Shown: piece after piece, positions 10,344-22,409 of the stretch | Position numbering within the stretch: the first letter of the stretch is position 1 | Layout of the letters: the number at the start of each line of letters is the position of its first letter | Translations under genes and position numbers: made by a program | NCBI GenBank assembly: GCA_025526995.1 | Contig: JAHLKG010000005.1 | Span: 1,054,001-1,118,000, forward strand | Direction of reading: 5' to 3' | DNA length: 64,000 nt | Source of the DNA: Powellomyces hirtus | Taxonomy: Eukaryota; Chytridiomycota; Chytridiomycetes; Spizellomycetales; Powellomycetaceae | Notes under the pieces: model-generated | The model's input: only the letters and a program-made list of their open reading frames with translations | Database searches by the model: none | Told to the model about the DNA's origin: nothing

Positions 10344-11561
10344 ATGCTACATTTATCTCGTTTGCTTACCACATCCACTCCCCCCTCGACATCCGACGCC
10401 TCGCGTCTCCACGTTCCACTGTCGCGCCGATATCCCGTAGAATTCCGCCACCCGTCATTCCTAATGTCACTCACAGTCACTGCCGCCGCTACCTCGGACA
10501 TAGGGCGGAGATCATCGCAGCAAGACGACTCTCTCATACAGAGTGGTATCTTTCCACATAAGCCAAATTCGCACCTGTTCGTCATTCTGGACGGCCATGG
10601 GCAGGACGGGGCGAAAGTCGCGAGTTTTGCAAAGCGAACGTTTCTGGAGAGCGTGATAGAATTTGAAGTCAAGATCGCCGCGGATCCAGTGAAGGCGCTC
10701 AAGGAAATCTTCAATATCGTCCATGAAAAGATCGCTAATAATCAGGCTATCGACTCATACATGTCTGGTTCCACGGCGAGTTTGGCGCTCACTGTCGGAA
10801 CAACGTTGATGGTAGCGCACGTGGGAGACAGCCGGATTGTTCTGGGAAGAGCGTCGGAAAGCGGGAGCATAGAAATCAAACAGCTGACCACGTGAGTGCG
10901 TGCAGCGTGAGAGTTGCTCGTCCTGCCAACACGAGGTCAATGGAAGAGCTAAAACCACAACGCGATGGTGCACACTAAGGGACCACAATTGCGACCAAGA
11001 AGCCGAACTAGCCCGTGTATCCGCTGCAGGGGCGAGAGTGGAAAAGCTGATCATCGATAATCAACCAGATGGTGGGTAGAACATAGATGATAGTTGCGCC
11101 AGGCAAAGCGCGTTTATCTAAACGTACGCGGACTCGACAACTCAACAGGGCCACTTCGGATATTCAAGGGGACTTTACCATATCCAGGGTAAGCAGGCAT
11201 ATGCAATTTTCGTGAGGCCTATTAGAGATTCAGCGCGCTGATCTGTCATATGCATGTGCCATTGAAAAGATTGGTTGTCACGCGAGCACTGGGAGATACT
11301 GTGGCGACACGCCTCGGCATTCTAAGCGATCCGGAAGTAGCGATAATACAATTGACAGCTGCGGATCGGTTTCTGATTATGGGAACAGATGGCGTGTGGG
11401 ACGGAGTGACATACGAGGAAGTTCTAGGCGCTGTGGCGACATGCCCAGACCCTGCCGATGCTAGCAAACGGATAACGGAAGCCAGTCTGGCCGGGATGGA
11501 CAAGCAGAACCTCGATGACAACACGACAAATATTGTCATATATTTTAAATGGGAAACATGA
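10344..11561 (+). CDS. PP2C-family (PPM) serine/threonine phosphatase
   Basis: Four exons: 10344..10891, 10980..11071, 11149..11188, 11270..11561, giving 323 residues; an internal Met at 10464 would give 283. All core PPM motifs are present in order: the basic-then-acidic N-terminal motif SDIGRRSSQQDDS, FVILDGHGQDGAKVA (metal-binding Asp-Gly), MSGSTASLAL-VG-TLMVAHVGDSRIVLG, the VTRALGD motif, IMGTDGVWDGVT (metal-binding Asp) and DNTTNIVIYF. These Mg/Mn-dependent enzymes remove phosphate from Ser/Thr. The 40 residues before the internal Met are rich in Arg, Ser and Thr without acidic residues apart from one or two, so a mitochondrial presequence is possible. Exon 3 is only 40 nt. Confidence 0.9.
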
Positions 11562-11642
11562 AAGAATCCTTTTTGGCGACGAATCTCTCTCATCCTTCCA
11601 ACGTCAAGCCTCCGAGGAACGCAATCCTGACATATCCGACTG

Positions 11643-12460
11643 TCATTGTTCTACCGAGAGAACCCGTTCCGTCGGCTGTATATCTTCAAATCCGCTTTTC
11701 ATCCATTCCCAATTCGGATATACCTGCGGGACACCGTACGAAATATCAGGTTCGAGCTAGTGGATGTATCATTGATCGATCGATCGATCGCATCGTACCT
11801 TACACAACACCCGCCCGCGAAGTAGTCCCATTGGTACAGGACCGTATTTACGTGAGTCCGTGGAGTTATTATAATTATCGCCCTGAAGCCATATATGCCC
11901 TTGTGGTATCTGCAAAAAGTGCTCTTCTATCAGACTTGTTTTCTCGGATGATGGATATTCTCAGATGTGGGCATACCGTCACCAGTTTGCTCCCGGGTAT
12001 TGTGGGATCTACATACACACGATCTCCGGGCTTTTGTATCACATGTTGTAGAGGGTGAGTAGTCTCCCAGGACAATGTGCACAGACTGTGCTTTGTGCGG
12101 ACTCACCAGCCCAAGAACGCGCTTGCAAACCTGGCGTTGAGGGTTCAGCGGCGACGTGCATACCACAACGTCTCCCAGTTGCAGCTTCCGGTAGCGTTGA
12201 GAAATATGCTCAACCACCACAAAGTCGCCTGCGATATTGAATGTGGGGAGCATCGATGGGCCGATGCTCTACAATTTGCCAACATGTTAGCGCAAGCGGA
12301 CGACAGTCGCGGAAACTAGGGAATGGCGTCATACCACCGTGACTTCACCGACATAATGCTGCAACAGAAGCGTAACGCAACTTGCTTGCACGCTCCAGTT
12401 AATAACGCGGAGAGTGTTGCGGCCAGCGCTGCGGAGAGCTCCCGGGGCAAAAAAGCTCAT
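11643..12460 (-). CDS. IMP1: Mitochondrial inner membrane peptidase subunit 1
   Basis: Five exons, complement(join(11643..11723, 11799..11909, 11977..12030, 12107..12268, 12335..12460)), 177 residues. IMP1 is an S26-type signal peptidase that cleaves sorting signals in the intermembrane space. The Ser/Lys dyad is visible: Ser47 in SIGPSMLPTFN and Lys91 in QVCKRVLGL. PGDRVYVDP, then the conserved HIWLQGDN, NSTDSRKYGPVPMGLLRGRV and a WE-containing tail follow. A hydrophobic N-terminal stretch precedes the active site. The last intron (11724-11798) contains a GATC tandem repeat. The gene converges on the PP2C gene with only 81 bases between the stop codons. Confidence 0.93.
11774..11790. repeat. 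GATC tetranucleotide repeat
   Basis: A perfect run of just over four GATC units inside the last intron of IMP1. Too short to suggest a function; a possible length marker. Confidence 0.8.
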
Positions 12461-13379
12461 GAGTTTTGGGTGTGGGTAGGCGGGAGGGCGACGAGGTCAA
12501 GCCACCAGCGCGAGAGAGTTTCAAGCGCGCGAAGCCAGGGACCTCTAACGCAACGGCTCTCAGCAGCCTGTAGGGACAGGAGGCTGTTGGAATTGTCAAG
12601 CGCCAGTGGATAGGTCAACACTCAAGATTACCAGTCTTTCGTTACAGAAGTCGATTTATGTACATGACGCAGAGGTGAGATTTCGGTGGGAAAGCTCACC
12701 AAGGGAGAAGATCTAGTATAGCAAACCGTAGATGCAATGGGGAAAATGTGGACACTGGAACCCGAATCTCGCTCTCCAAAGATGACTTGGCGGATGTGGA
12801 TATGCCGAAGCCGCTCAACCGAAGTCGGTGGCAAGCAGATCTTGATGCACCATTGGCAACTGAGCTTAGGGCGATTTACAACATCTTTGATTACATGTTT
12901 TCTGGAGTCACATTACAGCTGTTTCCACAAATGGGAATTCGGGTCCTGGCCAGTTGCAGCGATGATCATCATAAATCCTGCATCAAAAACCATGCCATCT
13001 GTCAGGAGTAGTAGAATAACCTACCACGGACCCAGGTGCCCGCACAATCGTTTGCCGAACCATTTTTCATACAGCGGGTTCACCTCGTGGTAAAATAACA
13101 GATGCCATGCGAGCCAGGAAACGCTGGTTGTGTAACTCCGTGCGCAAAACTGGACTCGTGCGAAGTTGATCCACAGATTGGCATGCAAGTATTGCAGTAT
13201 TACTACGGTACATCTGATGAGCGGGACCCATGTGAACCCGAGATGCAAGAATAAGTCCTTGGAAATCAAACATCGTCTATCAACTTCCTGACTTCAGCAT
13301 ATAATGCGACCGTCTGAGGGTCGGAAAAAAATCTTTATTACAAACTCTACTTGCGACCGTGCGTCTCCACATCAACGCA
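12461..13379. other. Gap between IMP1 and DHCR7 with unassigned small ORFs
   Basis: About 0.9 kb between the IMP1 start and the DHCR7 stop. Two small open frames overlap here. One is on the minus strand at 13021-13269 (82 codons, listed separately). The other is on the plus strand at 12748-13011 (87 codons, containing ADLDAPLATELRAIYN). Neither has a recognised family, and no spliced gene model holds together. The IMP1 promoter must lie in the left part. Confidence 0.4.
13021..13269 (-). CDS. Uncertain small hydrophobic ORF downstream of DHCR7
   Basis: An 82-codon minus-strand frame with two hydrophobic stretches (HLGFTWVPLIRCTVVILQYL and SVSWLAWHLLFY) followed by a charged, aromatic tail (EVNPLYEKWFGKRLCG). 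It ends LGPW followed directly by TAG, which in the sequence reads GTAGGT and could alternatively be a splice donor. It lies 110 bases past the DHCR7 stop on the same strand. No family is recognised. It may be a real small membrane protein, a terminal exon of something unsolved, or chance. Confidence 0.22.
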   Translation of the reverse strand: MISKDLFLHLGFTWVPLIRCTVVILQYLHANLWINFARVQFCARSYTTSVSWLAWHLLFYHEVNPLYEKWFGKRLCGHLGPW

Positions 13380-15087
13380 TCAGTACACGTAAGGAATCAG
13401 CTTGTAGGGAACGGCCCGGCAGTATTCCTCCCAGTAGGCGCCATACTTGCCCTTGCACCTCTCCTGGTCGCGAGCGACACGTTGTAGCAGCAAGATGGTC
13501 ATAAAGATAATGTAGAAGTAGGGCAAGAGGTGCTCGAATCCACAGGTGAGACACATGGCGGACGAGATGAGAAGATCACCAACGTAGTTAAAATGACGCG
13601 AGAGTCCTGGACCATACAAGAAAGATACCCGCAAATGAGTGTTAACACTCTAAACTACCAGATCATGAAGCTCTTACCCCAGAATCCTGAGCACAGTAGC
13701 AGGCTCTTGTGAACCTTTCCATCACTGGTAACAAACTCGGTTCGGATGACCTTCGCGGGGCGGCCCCAGATATTGCAGGTACCGTCCGTGCGACGCACAA
13801 TATCCTTCTGGTGGTTGACCGCGCGGAATATGTAGTATCCAGAAGCACCCAAGACAAAAACAAAGGTGAACCAGGGCCAAGTCATGTCCACAGGGTTGCG
13901 AACGAGGTAGTGAGACTGCAAAGTGTACATAAATGGAAGCCACACGGTGTCACCCCAGGAGAGGTAGAATCCAAAGTGATCGTGGGCAATGTCGATTGTC
14001 CTGAGATACCAATCCTCATTGATGAAGAAGTCGATGACGTAGGTCAGGTGCAACAGGTTGAGCAAGATCATCGAGTTGGTAACGTAACCGATCCTTTGAT
14101 ACTGGGCCGCGGCGAATGACATGTCGATCAGGGTCCAAGCAACGATTCCAGGACGTCCATTGTGGAACAGCTTGAAGTCAAAGTATTTGCCAAATCGCGG
14201 ATTGAACTCAATGCCCATATAGAGATCGTAGATGATGGAGCCAGAAAACTTCCTGTCTTCACGGTGCGACGGCGCAATTTGGGCTTTGAGGTAGCAAAAT
14301 CCGGTCAACAGGTAACCATACACATTGGTCGCAATAAGAAGACCACCCCAGTTGTCGTGAATAATCGACGCAGGGAAAAGACCAAGACCAAGAGAGGCAC
14401 CAAAGAAAAGAGCGTGGGTCACGATCCAGGTGAGAAGACCGTTGACCTGGGAGAAGGAGACGAGGTTGGCATGGGGATTCTGACACAATCGTCAATTGTT
14501 ATGTAAGGCTCTTACAATGTAGGGCAAAGTGTAGCCAGCGGGAGTCATTTGCCCGTATCCGATCTTTCCGGGCAACCAGCTGTAGCACACTGCCTGGAAC
14601 GCAAGCCATGCAAAGTAAAGTTTGAAACCCTCTACAAACTCAACAAGGTTAGAAAAGTGAATACCATTCCGCTAAGAAACTACTTAAGCCTACCAGATGT
14701 GGGCTTGGGGAAGTCGTCGTGCACTAGCGTCCTGATGCCCGATTCGATAGAATCGGCCTTGAACACCTTTTCCAGAGGTCCCATCAAGGAGCATTGGAAG
14801 GAAGTGCAGGACATCCATGCATAGACCACAAACAAAGGGCAGAAGGCCATAATAGCACCACATATGATGATGTTGATGGTACCGACATCTGTTACAGAAC
14901 GCAAGGGGTAAGTGTGTATGTCAAATGCGGTGCCGCTGAACCTTGCAAGCTTCGCTTCCGCACCTCTTGCTCGACCCCAGGTTTTTCCCATCTGTGCTCC
15001 GTCCTTGCGGGCTGTAGCTGCGTCAACAGGTTTCTTGACGGCTTCTCCGGTCCGCTGCCGGATGCTGCTTTCTGCACTGAGAGCCAT
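13380..15087 (-). CDS. DHCR7: 7-dehydrocholesterol reductase (sterol delta-7 reductase)
   Basis: Four exons, complement(join(13380..13606, 13678..14479, 14516..14631, 14694..15087)), 512 residues. Reduces the C7-C8 double bond of 5,7-diene sterols with NADPH in the ER. It belongs to the ERG4/ERG24 superfamily, but the sequence is specific to DHCR7 rather than to the C14 or C24 reductases. Markers are [119 protein letters not shown], then [10 protein letters not shown] and a [10 protein letters not shown] end. About nine hydrophobic spans. The middle intron is only 36 nt. Ergosterol-making fungi keep the delta-7 bond, so this gene implies delta-5 (cholesterol-type) end sterols. Confidence 0.95.
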
Positions 15088-15584
15088 TGCAGATGCTGTT
15101 TCTCAAATGGACAAACTCCAAGATCCCAGAACTTTTGGGAATGCGAGTTCTGAAAGCGGCCACGGGTTAAATAAACGATAGTTTTTCCGTCCCCGAAGCA
15201 AGAAAGCTCGAAGGGTCCGTTATTTAGAGTTGATACAGCCACCTCCTGTCGTCTCTTTTACCTCTGGATTCTGGAACTGTCAGGTCAGGGATGAGCCGAT
15301 GATGTGCCCCTGTGTGTAGTTTTCATACAACAAAACCTCATCGCATGTTGCTCCTGTGGCGTGTGCCTGGAAAAGCGCGACGCGTCTGGACGTGCAAAGC
15401 CACGTTTGTTGCTACTTCCCAACCAACACTCGTATCAACCGCATCATCGACATGAGAGGATAAAGTAAAAATGACTTTGATATTCAATGATGATGGGAAT
15501 GGTAAAGAACTCGGCTATGCTATGTACATGATTGCTCTCAATGCTACCGGGCGGAAATAAACCTCTCTAAATTAATCAAGCCGT
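15088..15584. other. Intergenic, DHCR7 upstream / RRP5 3' flank
   Basis: 497 bases with no supported coding frame. It contains the DHCR7 promoter (reading leftwards) and the RRP5 terminator. No sterol-regulatory element could be identified by eye. Confidence 0.45.
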
Positions 15585-18500
15585 CTAATTCTGCAACTGC
15601 TCCACGTATGCAACCGCAGCCTGCTTCACATGGTCAATGGTTTCCGGAGTGCCATGCGCCTTCTCGAAATCCAAAAACTTCTTGAAAAAGAACTTCATCT
15701 TCTTGGATGAGAATTTGTGGTTGATCACGCGCTCAAAGAGTCCGCTGAGAAACGCAAAAGAAAAGCATCAGTCAGTAAATCATTCCCCCCCAACAGAAAG
15801 CAGACAGCTCAATGTATACATACCGAGTGATGGCGACATCTCCATTGCGGGTCTCCATGTCCAGATATACTGACCAAAGGTCAATTCTTTTTGGGTAGTT
15901 GGCCATGATGCCTTCGAAGATCGTACGACCACGTTCGGCTTCACCGTATTTGAACTCCATCTGGGCGAACTTGCAGATAGTTTTTACGTCTGTAGTGGGG
16001 AAACGTTAGCTGACGAAAAAAAGACTGCCTTCAGTAACTCATCATTCAACATACGTTTTCGCTTGGCAAGACTCTGCAAGCTGCGCTGCAGAGTTTTCCG
16101 AGCGTCCTCGACCTTGCCTCTCTTGAGTTGGAACAAGCCCAAGGAGGTCCAGACTTTGGAGCTCTTGTTGAACTTCTTGGTAGCAATCATATGAAGCTGC
16201 TCGGCTTGGTCCCACTTCTCAGTGCGCTCGTAAATTCGGATCAACTGCATGTAGACGGCCTTGGGTTCGTTCATGGCCAGAGCCCGCTCGAAGACCTTTG
16301 TCAAGGTCTCTTGGGTTCCATAGCTGTTTTCCAAATTCATTAAGGCAACCCACACGTTCATCTTTTCCTGCTCTTCGCGGAATCCGATGGATTTCAGCGC
16401 CCGTTCGGCCACCTGCCGAGCTTTCTCAACCTCTGCCATTTGCAGTTGGAATGCCATGAACTTGATCCACAAGAAGGAACTGTTGGGGGATCCCATCAAG
16501 AGTCGCTCGAAATCCTCTGCCACTTCCGGTGGTTGGTCTCCGTCAAGAAGGGAGATTTCTTTCTGAGCGATGCGCTCCTCTTCCTCCCGCTTGGCACGCA
16601 ATTTGGCGCGACGAGACTTCTTCTTTGAGGATTTTCCATCGTCGTCGCTGCCGTCTGCATCGCTGTCGGGAGCGTCCTCATCGTTCTCGGCGGTGGCAGC
16701 TCCGTCCCAGTCAAACCCACCTACATCGAGACCATCGCCAGGTTCCGCATCTTCCTCCTCGTCTTCGTCATCAGAACCTTCAAAACCTTGAAAGATGTTT
16801 TCAACGTCTTTGTCATCCAGTTCTTCGTCTTCGGAGTCGCTTTCATTGTCAACCTCCATAGCATCGGCGTCATCACCGTCGTAGCCTTCGCTGCCATCTG
16901 CTTCTTGTTCTTCCTCTTCTTCCTCTTCCTCTTCCTCCTCCTCCTCTTCCTTGGCGGAATTGTCAGCGTCAGCATCTCCAATGTCCATCTGATCGCTGAC
17001 CGGTCCATCCACATCCATGGAATCATCCTCTTCAGCATAGTCATTCTCATCAAAGAACGACGCCTTGAGGCCAAGAGAAAGCTTTTTTTCCTTCTGGTCA
17101 ACCTTTAGGACGACGGCCTTCACGGCATCACCGACTGAGTAGAGCTTGTCAATCATGTTAACAGCGTTATCTGACAACTGCATGAATTACGTGTTAATCG
17201 TTGGCCACGCAGTAGAGATACCTGAGGGGAACTTTACCTGAGATTTGTGGCAGAGACCCGTGAGAGGGCTGTTGGCCAACTGAATGAACACACCGTACTC
17301 CTTAATGGCCTTGACCGTGCCTTTGACTTTCTGGCCCTTTTCGATGTTGTCCCACTTGATTTGCAATCCGTTGACGTCGGGGTCAACCACGCTTTGTTTG
17401 AGCGACATCTCAATTCGGCCTTGGTCGGAGTTGACACTGTGGGAAAAGGTTAGCAAAAGAAAATTGAAGTCACCTTCGTGTTCATAATTACCTGACAACT
17501 CTGCCTTGGACCAGCTGTCCAGGCTGGAAAGCATCTTTCCATTGCTTGATGAAGGCATCAGAAAGCTCAGAAATCTTCACTCGCGCAGAAAGATTCCGGC
17601 TGAGACCAACGAAACATCCAACATCTGATACGTTCCGAATGTATCCGCTGACAACAGTGTCGACTACGACATCCTCAATGCTCTTCACTTCAACGTTGGG
17701 AACCTCAGCAGAAGTTTGTTTGACACAAGAATCCCGCAGCGAAAGGTCGAGTTGGTGTTTCTCAGCATCGAAGCTCAGAACGCAACACTGCACCACATTG
17801 CCAACGTGATAATTGGTTAAAGGGTCCTTCTCGTAAGCGTCGGAGAGGTCGGTCAAGTATACTCTCCCATGCATTGAGGGGGAGATCTGAATTACCAACC
17901 CCTTGCCGGCCTCGATCTTCTTGATGCGCCCGACCAGGATCTGTCCTGCTTGGAAAGAACCCGTACTCGTCCCATCGACTGGAGCTCGCAATGTAAGGTC
18001 GAGGGTCTTTTTCTCCGGGTTGGCCATAGCGACCCAGCACTGGACTGCACTGCCAGGCGGATAGAACTTGTTTGGTTTCCTCAGAGCGGCGGGGTTCGGG
18101 CAATCGAGCAATTGGGCGCGTCCCAACAGACTGTAGCCAACATGTATCCAAAGGTTATCATTCTCAACGCTCTGCACGTATCCAACGCATTCCTGGCCCG
18201 CTGTCAACGTATCGAGGCTCTCGGGTTCTTGAGCTTTGGCGGAGAGTTCAGCATCTGGGAGCAACATCTCGGACGGCTTCAGCGTTAACTCCACGATGGT
18301 CTGAGCGGGGGATTTGCGATGGGTAAATGGCAACGAGCGGAAGGTTTTCGCATCGTGGAAGCCGAGAACCTTGCACTCGATCACCTGGCCGATCTTGTAC
18401 TTCGCAAAAGGATGCTTGGGATCCTTGAGGTCGGCAATCCTGTCAACAATCTGTGTAGCGTGTACTCGTCCTTTCAGGTTGCTTCCGAGCTCCATGTTGA

Positions 18501-21500
18501 GCTGAGTATCCTTAATAGACACAATTTTGGCCTTAATGCGAGATCCGAGCATCAAGTCTTCTACGCTCTTGAAATTAGAGTCGACCGCGGCCTTGATGGT
18601 CCGTTTGGTGTCCAGAACATCCTGCGGTTGGTCGCTGTCCAGTAGCGGAACCACGAGCATTCGCTGCCTCGAGAAACCCTCAAATGCTTTCGCAGATTCC
18701 AAGAATGGCACAGCGGTGACCTTTACTTTGAGCTGTTGACCGACACGGAACTTGGTGAAGGGAGTACCGGAAGAGTTGAAATTCTGCGCAACGGTATAGG
18801 CGACAGCGTTATGCAATTTGGGGATCGTGAGAATTCCGTAATCTTCCTTGATAACATGTACAACGGCTTCCACGATGGTTTCCTTGTCGTGGCTCCGCTT
18901 GGCCTCTTTAATCAATTGGGCATCAACGTTGGGCTTGCTATCGGTTACAGTGCTCTGCAAGACCACCATATCCACAATTTTTCGCTCCGCGTTCACATCG
19001 ACGATCTTTCCTTTGACACTCGTGCCAACAGCCAGAACACCTCCGTTTGGAGTGTTGGTGATCAGACCCGAAACTCCATCTTGCAACTCGACAATGACAC
19101 CATATGGCATCGATTTCTTGACGGTTCCATCGACCATATCGCCCAGCTTGAACGCGCTGGCCCAAGCACGGGCAGTCTTTGCCTTTTCAATCGGTACAGC
19201 GACAAAGTAGCTAAGATCCTGCTCGTAGAAGATAGAACGAAGCAAATCCGTTTCGAAGATGGCAGCAGTAGGAGACGCGGCGCAGACTGAGTGCTTCAGC
19301 GAAACTTCAATTCTCCGGTCTTCTTTGTCGACTTTGACAATCATAGCCAGGACTGTCTGTCCGATTTGGAGGAAGTCTGATACCTTCGTTACGTATCGAT
19401 CGGATATGTTCTATACGAAATCTATGGTAAGTTAGGGTTCTTGAGCACTCCCTAATGGAAGACTTACGTGAAGTTTGGCCATTCCAACAACGTCGCCAGG
19501 GAAGCCAACAAAGCAGCTCTTTTCGGTGACGTTCCTTACGTATCCCGGGACTGCCATGCCTTCTTCGAACTGGTCAAAAGTAAGGACAGCTTTGCGACGC
19601 TTCATTTCCTGAATAATGGATCCTTTCATCGACAACATTAGGTGCCCTTTCCGGGTGTCCTTTCCGAAAATCAGAACCTCTTTCAAGATAGTTCCTTCTC
19701 GGAGGCCGCTCAGAAGCTTTGGAGCTGCCACAGGATTCTCGGTAAGATGCGTCTTCGGTAGATATCCCCGCACCATGGAGGGTTTAAGCTCCACCAAAAT
19801 GCCATCAGAGAGGATTCCAACGACGGAGCCGGACACGACCTGTCCTACAGAAACGGCCTCAAGATCCGCAGGGCTTTGGGCAGATTTTCCAATAAGCTTG
19901 AAGCTTGCGCGCATCTTTTCTTCTTCTGCGTTTACATCCAGGATCCGGCACTTGACAGTTTGTCCAACGGTGACCACGTCCTCGGCATTTTTCACAAACG
20001 AATCGCTCAGCTCAGCCATCGGCACCAAGGCGCGGACCTCGTTGTAGAAAGTGACCAGGCATCCAAAAGTTTTCACTCCAGTGACAACTCCATGAGCAAG
20101 GGCTCCAGCTTTAACGTCCGAGTACGATATGATCTTCGGTAGAGTAGAGTTCAAGAGTGACTTTTTGTGGGTGAGGATGACGCGTTTGTTTTTCGCATCC
20201 ACTGAAAGGACTTGGCATTTGATCAGAGCACCTTCCTTGAACATCTTTTCCGGCTGCGTTAGAGCCACGTCTGCGTAGTGGATTTTCGGGCAGAAACCAT
20301 TGATGGACCCGGACAAGGAGATGATGACACCTCCTGGTGTGAGCTTCACTACCTTGCCTTTCACCGTCATGCCGACTTTGATCTCATCGTGTCGAACGAA
20401 AGGTTGCTCCAAGACGGACTTTTGGAATGTGACTTGCAAAAGGCCACCGCAGTAATCAAACCCTACGACTCGTCCTCGATGTTTGCTACCGACTTTGAAC
20501 TTCTGCTCCACTTTCTCCACTCGCTTATCGGACAAACGTGACACGTGAACAAACGCCGGTCCGACTTCTGGGTGCTCCACAATCAGTCCCAATTTGGCAT
20601 CGATACGACTCACGGTAAAGTCTGGGACGATTGTGCCAATAGTAACGATGGAAGGAGCCGGGAACTCGTAAGAAGTCCATTGGAGGAGAGTGGGAGTGAG
20701 GGTGAAGCCTACTTTCTTGCGTATTGGGTCAACGAACAGGACACGTGCTCGCAGCTTCTGTCCAACTTTGAAAAGAGATTGGAGATCCTCCTCAGGGTTG
20801 GAGATTTTGGTACCAACATTGAATAAGTTTGCTGTTCCTTCCAGAATTCCCAGGAAACTCAACAGAAGACCGTTGTCGAGGATGGTTTTCACTTTCACAT
20901 TCACAAATGCCCCAGCTTTTAGGGCGTCGAAGCCAATGGCATGTGCACTTGGCACTACGGTCTTGCGTATGAACTCAGGTTCGAGTGTCACAGAGACGAT
21001 CCGTCGCGCCTCATCCAACTTCAAGATGCCGCCATAAACGAGCTGTCCCACCTTCAAGGGTCGACCGCCGTTCTGTTCCGTGATGTACGACTTTGCATTC
21101 TTCTTGAGCAAGAAGCCGGAAAGCCCGTCAATCCCAAGAGATAGCACATATCCATGGTCTTCTTCACTTGTCACCGACGCAGTAACCAAGAGCCCTTCAA
21201 CCAGCTCGCCGGCCGACAGATTTGCATTGACCGCCTCTGGCTTGAGAGACAACGCCACTCGCTTTCTGCCTGATGTTGCCTTACCGGCTTCCTCTCCTGC
21301 AGTGGGGGCAGCGTCATGTTCCAATGCTGACACGGCGCACGATACCACTTGTCCAATCGAGAAGAATTCTCGCAAATCCGGGATGCCAGCTTCTTCATCG
21401 TCAGAATCTTCCTCGTCACCCGCAGCCTTTTCCACCTGGGCGGTGATGAATGCAGATATCTCTGTGATTGACACAAACCCAGTGAGCTGGTCAGGGAGGG

Positions 21501-22031
21501 AGATGGCCATATCGAGATCGTTGATTTCTTTGATGCACCCAATCATGGTCATGCCGATGTTTAGCCGTTTGAACGAGAGGGCCTCTGCGTATGTGGTTTC
21601 ATCAGTGCGGACTTTCTTTGCCCCATCCTTGGCGCCATCATCTTCTGCTCTCCTTCTCTTTGTTTTCGGTTTTGGTTTCTCTTCGACTTCAGTTTGCTGC
21701 GAGAGAGACAATGTGTCAATTCAGATAGTCCAATATTGTGCGTGCCATACTTATATCCACATACCTCAAACAAAACATCTTGCTTTGCCTGATCAGACAC
21801 CTCCCGATATTCCAAAGGTGTGAGAGTCGACGCCCCGCCACGCGGAAATGATTCCTCGACGACGGGCTTTGAGGGAACGGTGGGTTTCGAACTCGGGACA
21901 ACAGATTCTTCAGCCTTCAGTACTTTGGGTTTCTTTTCGGATGGTTTCGTTGCAGTTTCGGAGTGTTGTACTGAAGAAGCATTGGCTGCCTTTCGTTTTC
22001 TCTCGACTGGCGCTGAAGTTGCGGGAGCCAT
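15585..22031 (-). CDS. RRP5: Ribosome biogenesis factor RRP5 (PDCD11)
   Basis: Seven exons, complement(join(15585..15744, 15824..15989, 16055..17177, 17238..17436, 17492..19410, 19468..21696, 21765..22031)), 2,020 residues. RRP5 binds pre-rRNA through tandem S1 domains and is needed for processing on both the 18S and 5.8S/25S branches. The N-terminal 100 residues are Lys/Glu-rich and nuclear-signal-like. About a dozen S1 repeats follow (recurring G-x-V-x-G-x-V, G-x-x-x-F-V/V-S and G-x-x-x-x-x-V-L elements). Next is a strongly acidic linker including a long Glu run encoded at 16908-16950. The C-terminal HAT/TPR module is recognisable by SPNSSFLWIKFMAFQLQM, KRIDLWSVYLDME and KKMKFFFKKFLDFEKAHG. 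Yeast and human orthologues are 1,729 and about 1,870 residues, so this is somewhat long. Confidence 0.95.
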
Positions 22032-22409
22032 TGTGGCAGGTCCGCTAATGTGATAAGCGTTCCAAATTCAGAGGGAGAGTTGATTGAGCTGACTGAGAAC
22101 TATTGGTAGCGTGTGCAGCGGACAAGAAGAAAGGGAAAAAAAAAAAAGAACACTTGCTTCCTGGATAGTGCCGTTCACCGTATACCAGCGATTTCTGCAA
22201 AAGAGTCAAAAAAACTTCAGACTTGCTGAGTCAGCAAATGGAATTTATCACCGATGATGATAAAGGCACGCGCGTTGCAATGAGTGTGGCTTGTGACCCA
22301 ACGTTCGAAACTGATATGCAAGTTGTGATGATGATGAACGAATTGCAAGCAGCCAGTATCTGCAGAATGTGTAACGACTTCGCGCAACTATCTAGCTCAA
22401 GTAGCTAGC
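22032..22409. promoter_or_regulatory. RRP5 upstream region with a 13-bp bZIP palindrome
   Basis: 378 bases between the RRP5 start and the GST stop. It holds a poly-A tract around 22136-22148 and a perfect palindrome TGCTGAGTCAGCA at 22224-22236, about 190 bases upstream of the RRP5 ATG. This sequence is the classical extended AP-1/Maf-type bZIP recognition element. Confidence 0.55.

Noticed and set aside
12748..13011. 87-codon plus-strand ORF upstream of IMP1
   Set aside because: No recognisable domain or start context, and overlap with other unsupported frames.
16721..17108. Long open frames on both strands over the acidic RRP5 linker (one Lys/Arg/Met-rich, one Phe/Leu-rich)
   Set aside because: They are shadows of the GAA/GAG-rich acidic tract of RRP5 and vanish outside it.
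18736..19290. 184-codon plus-strand frame
   Set aside because: Antisense to the S1 repeats of RRP5; composition mirrors the reverse complement and no domain is present.
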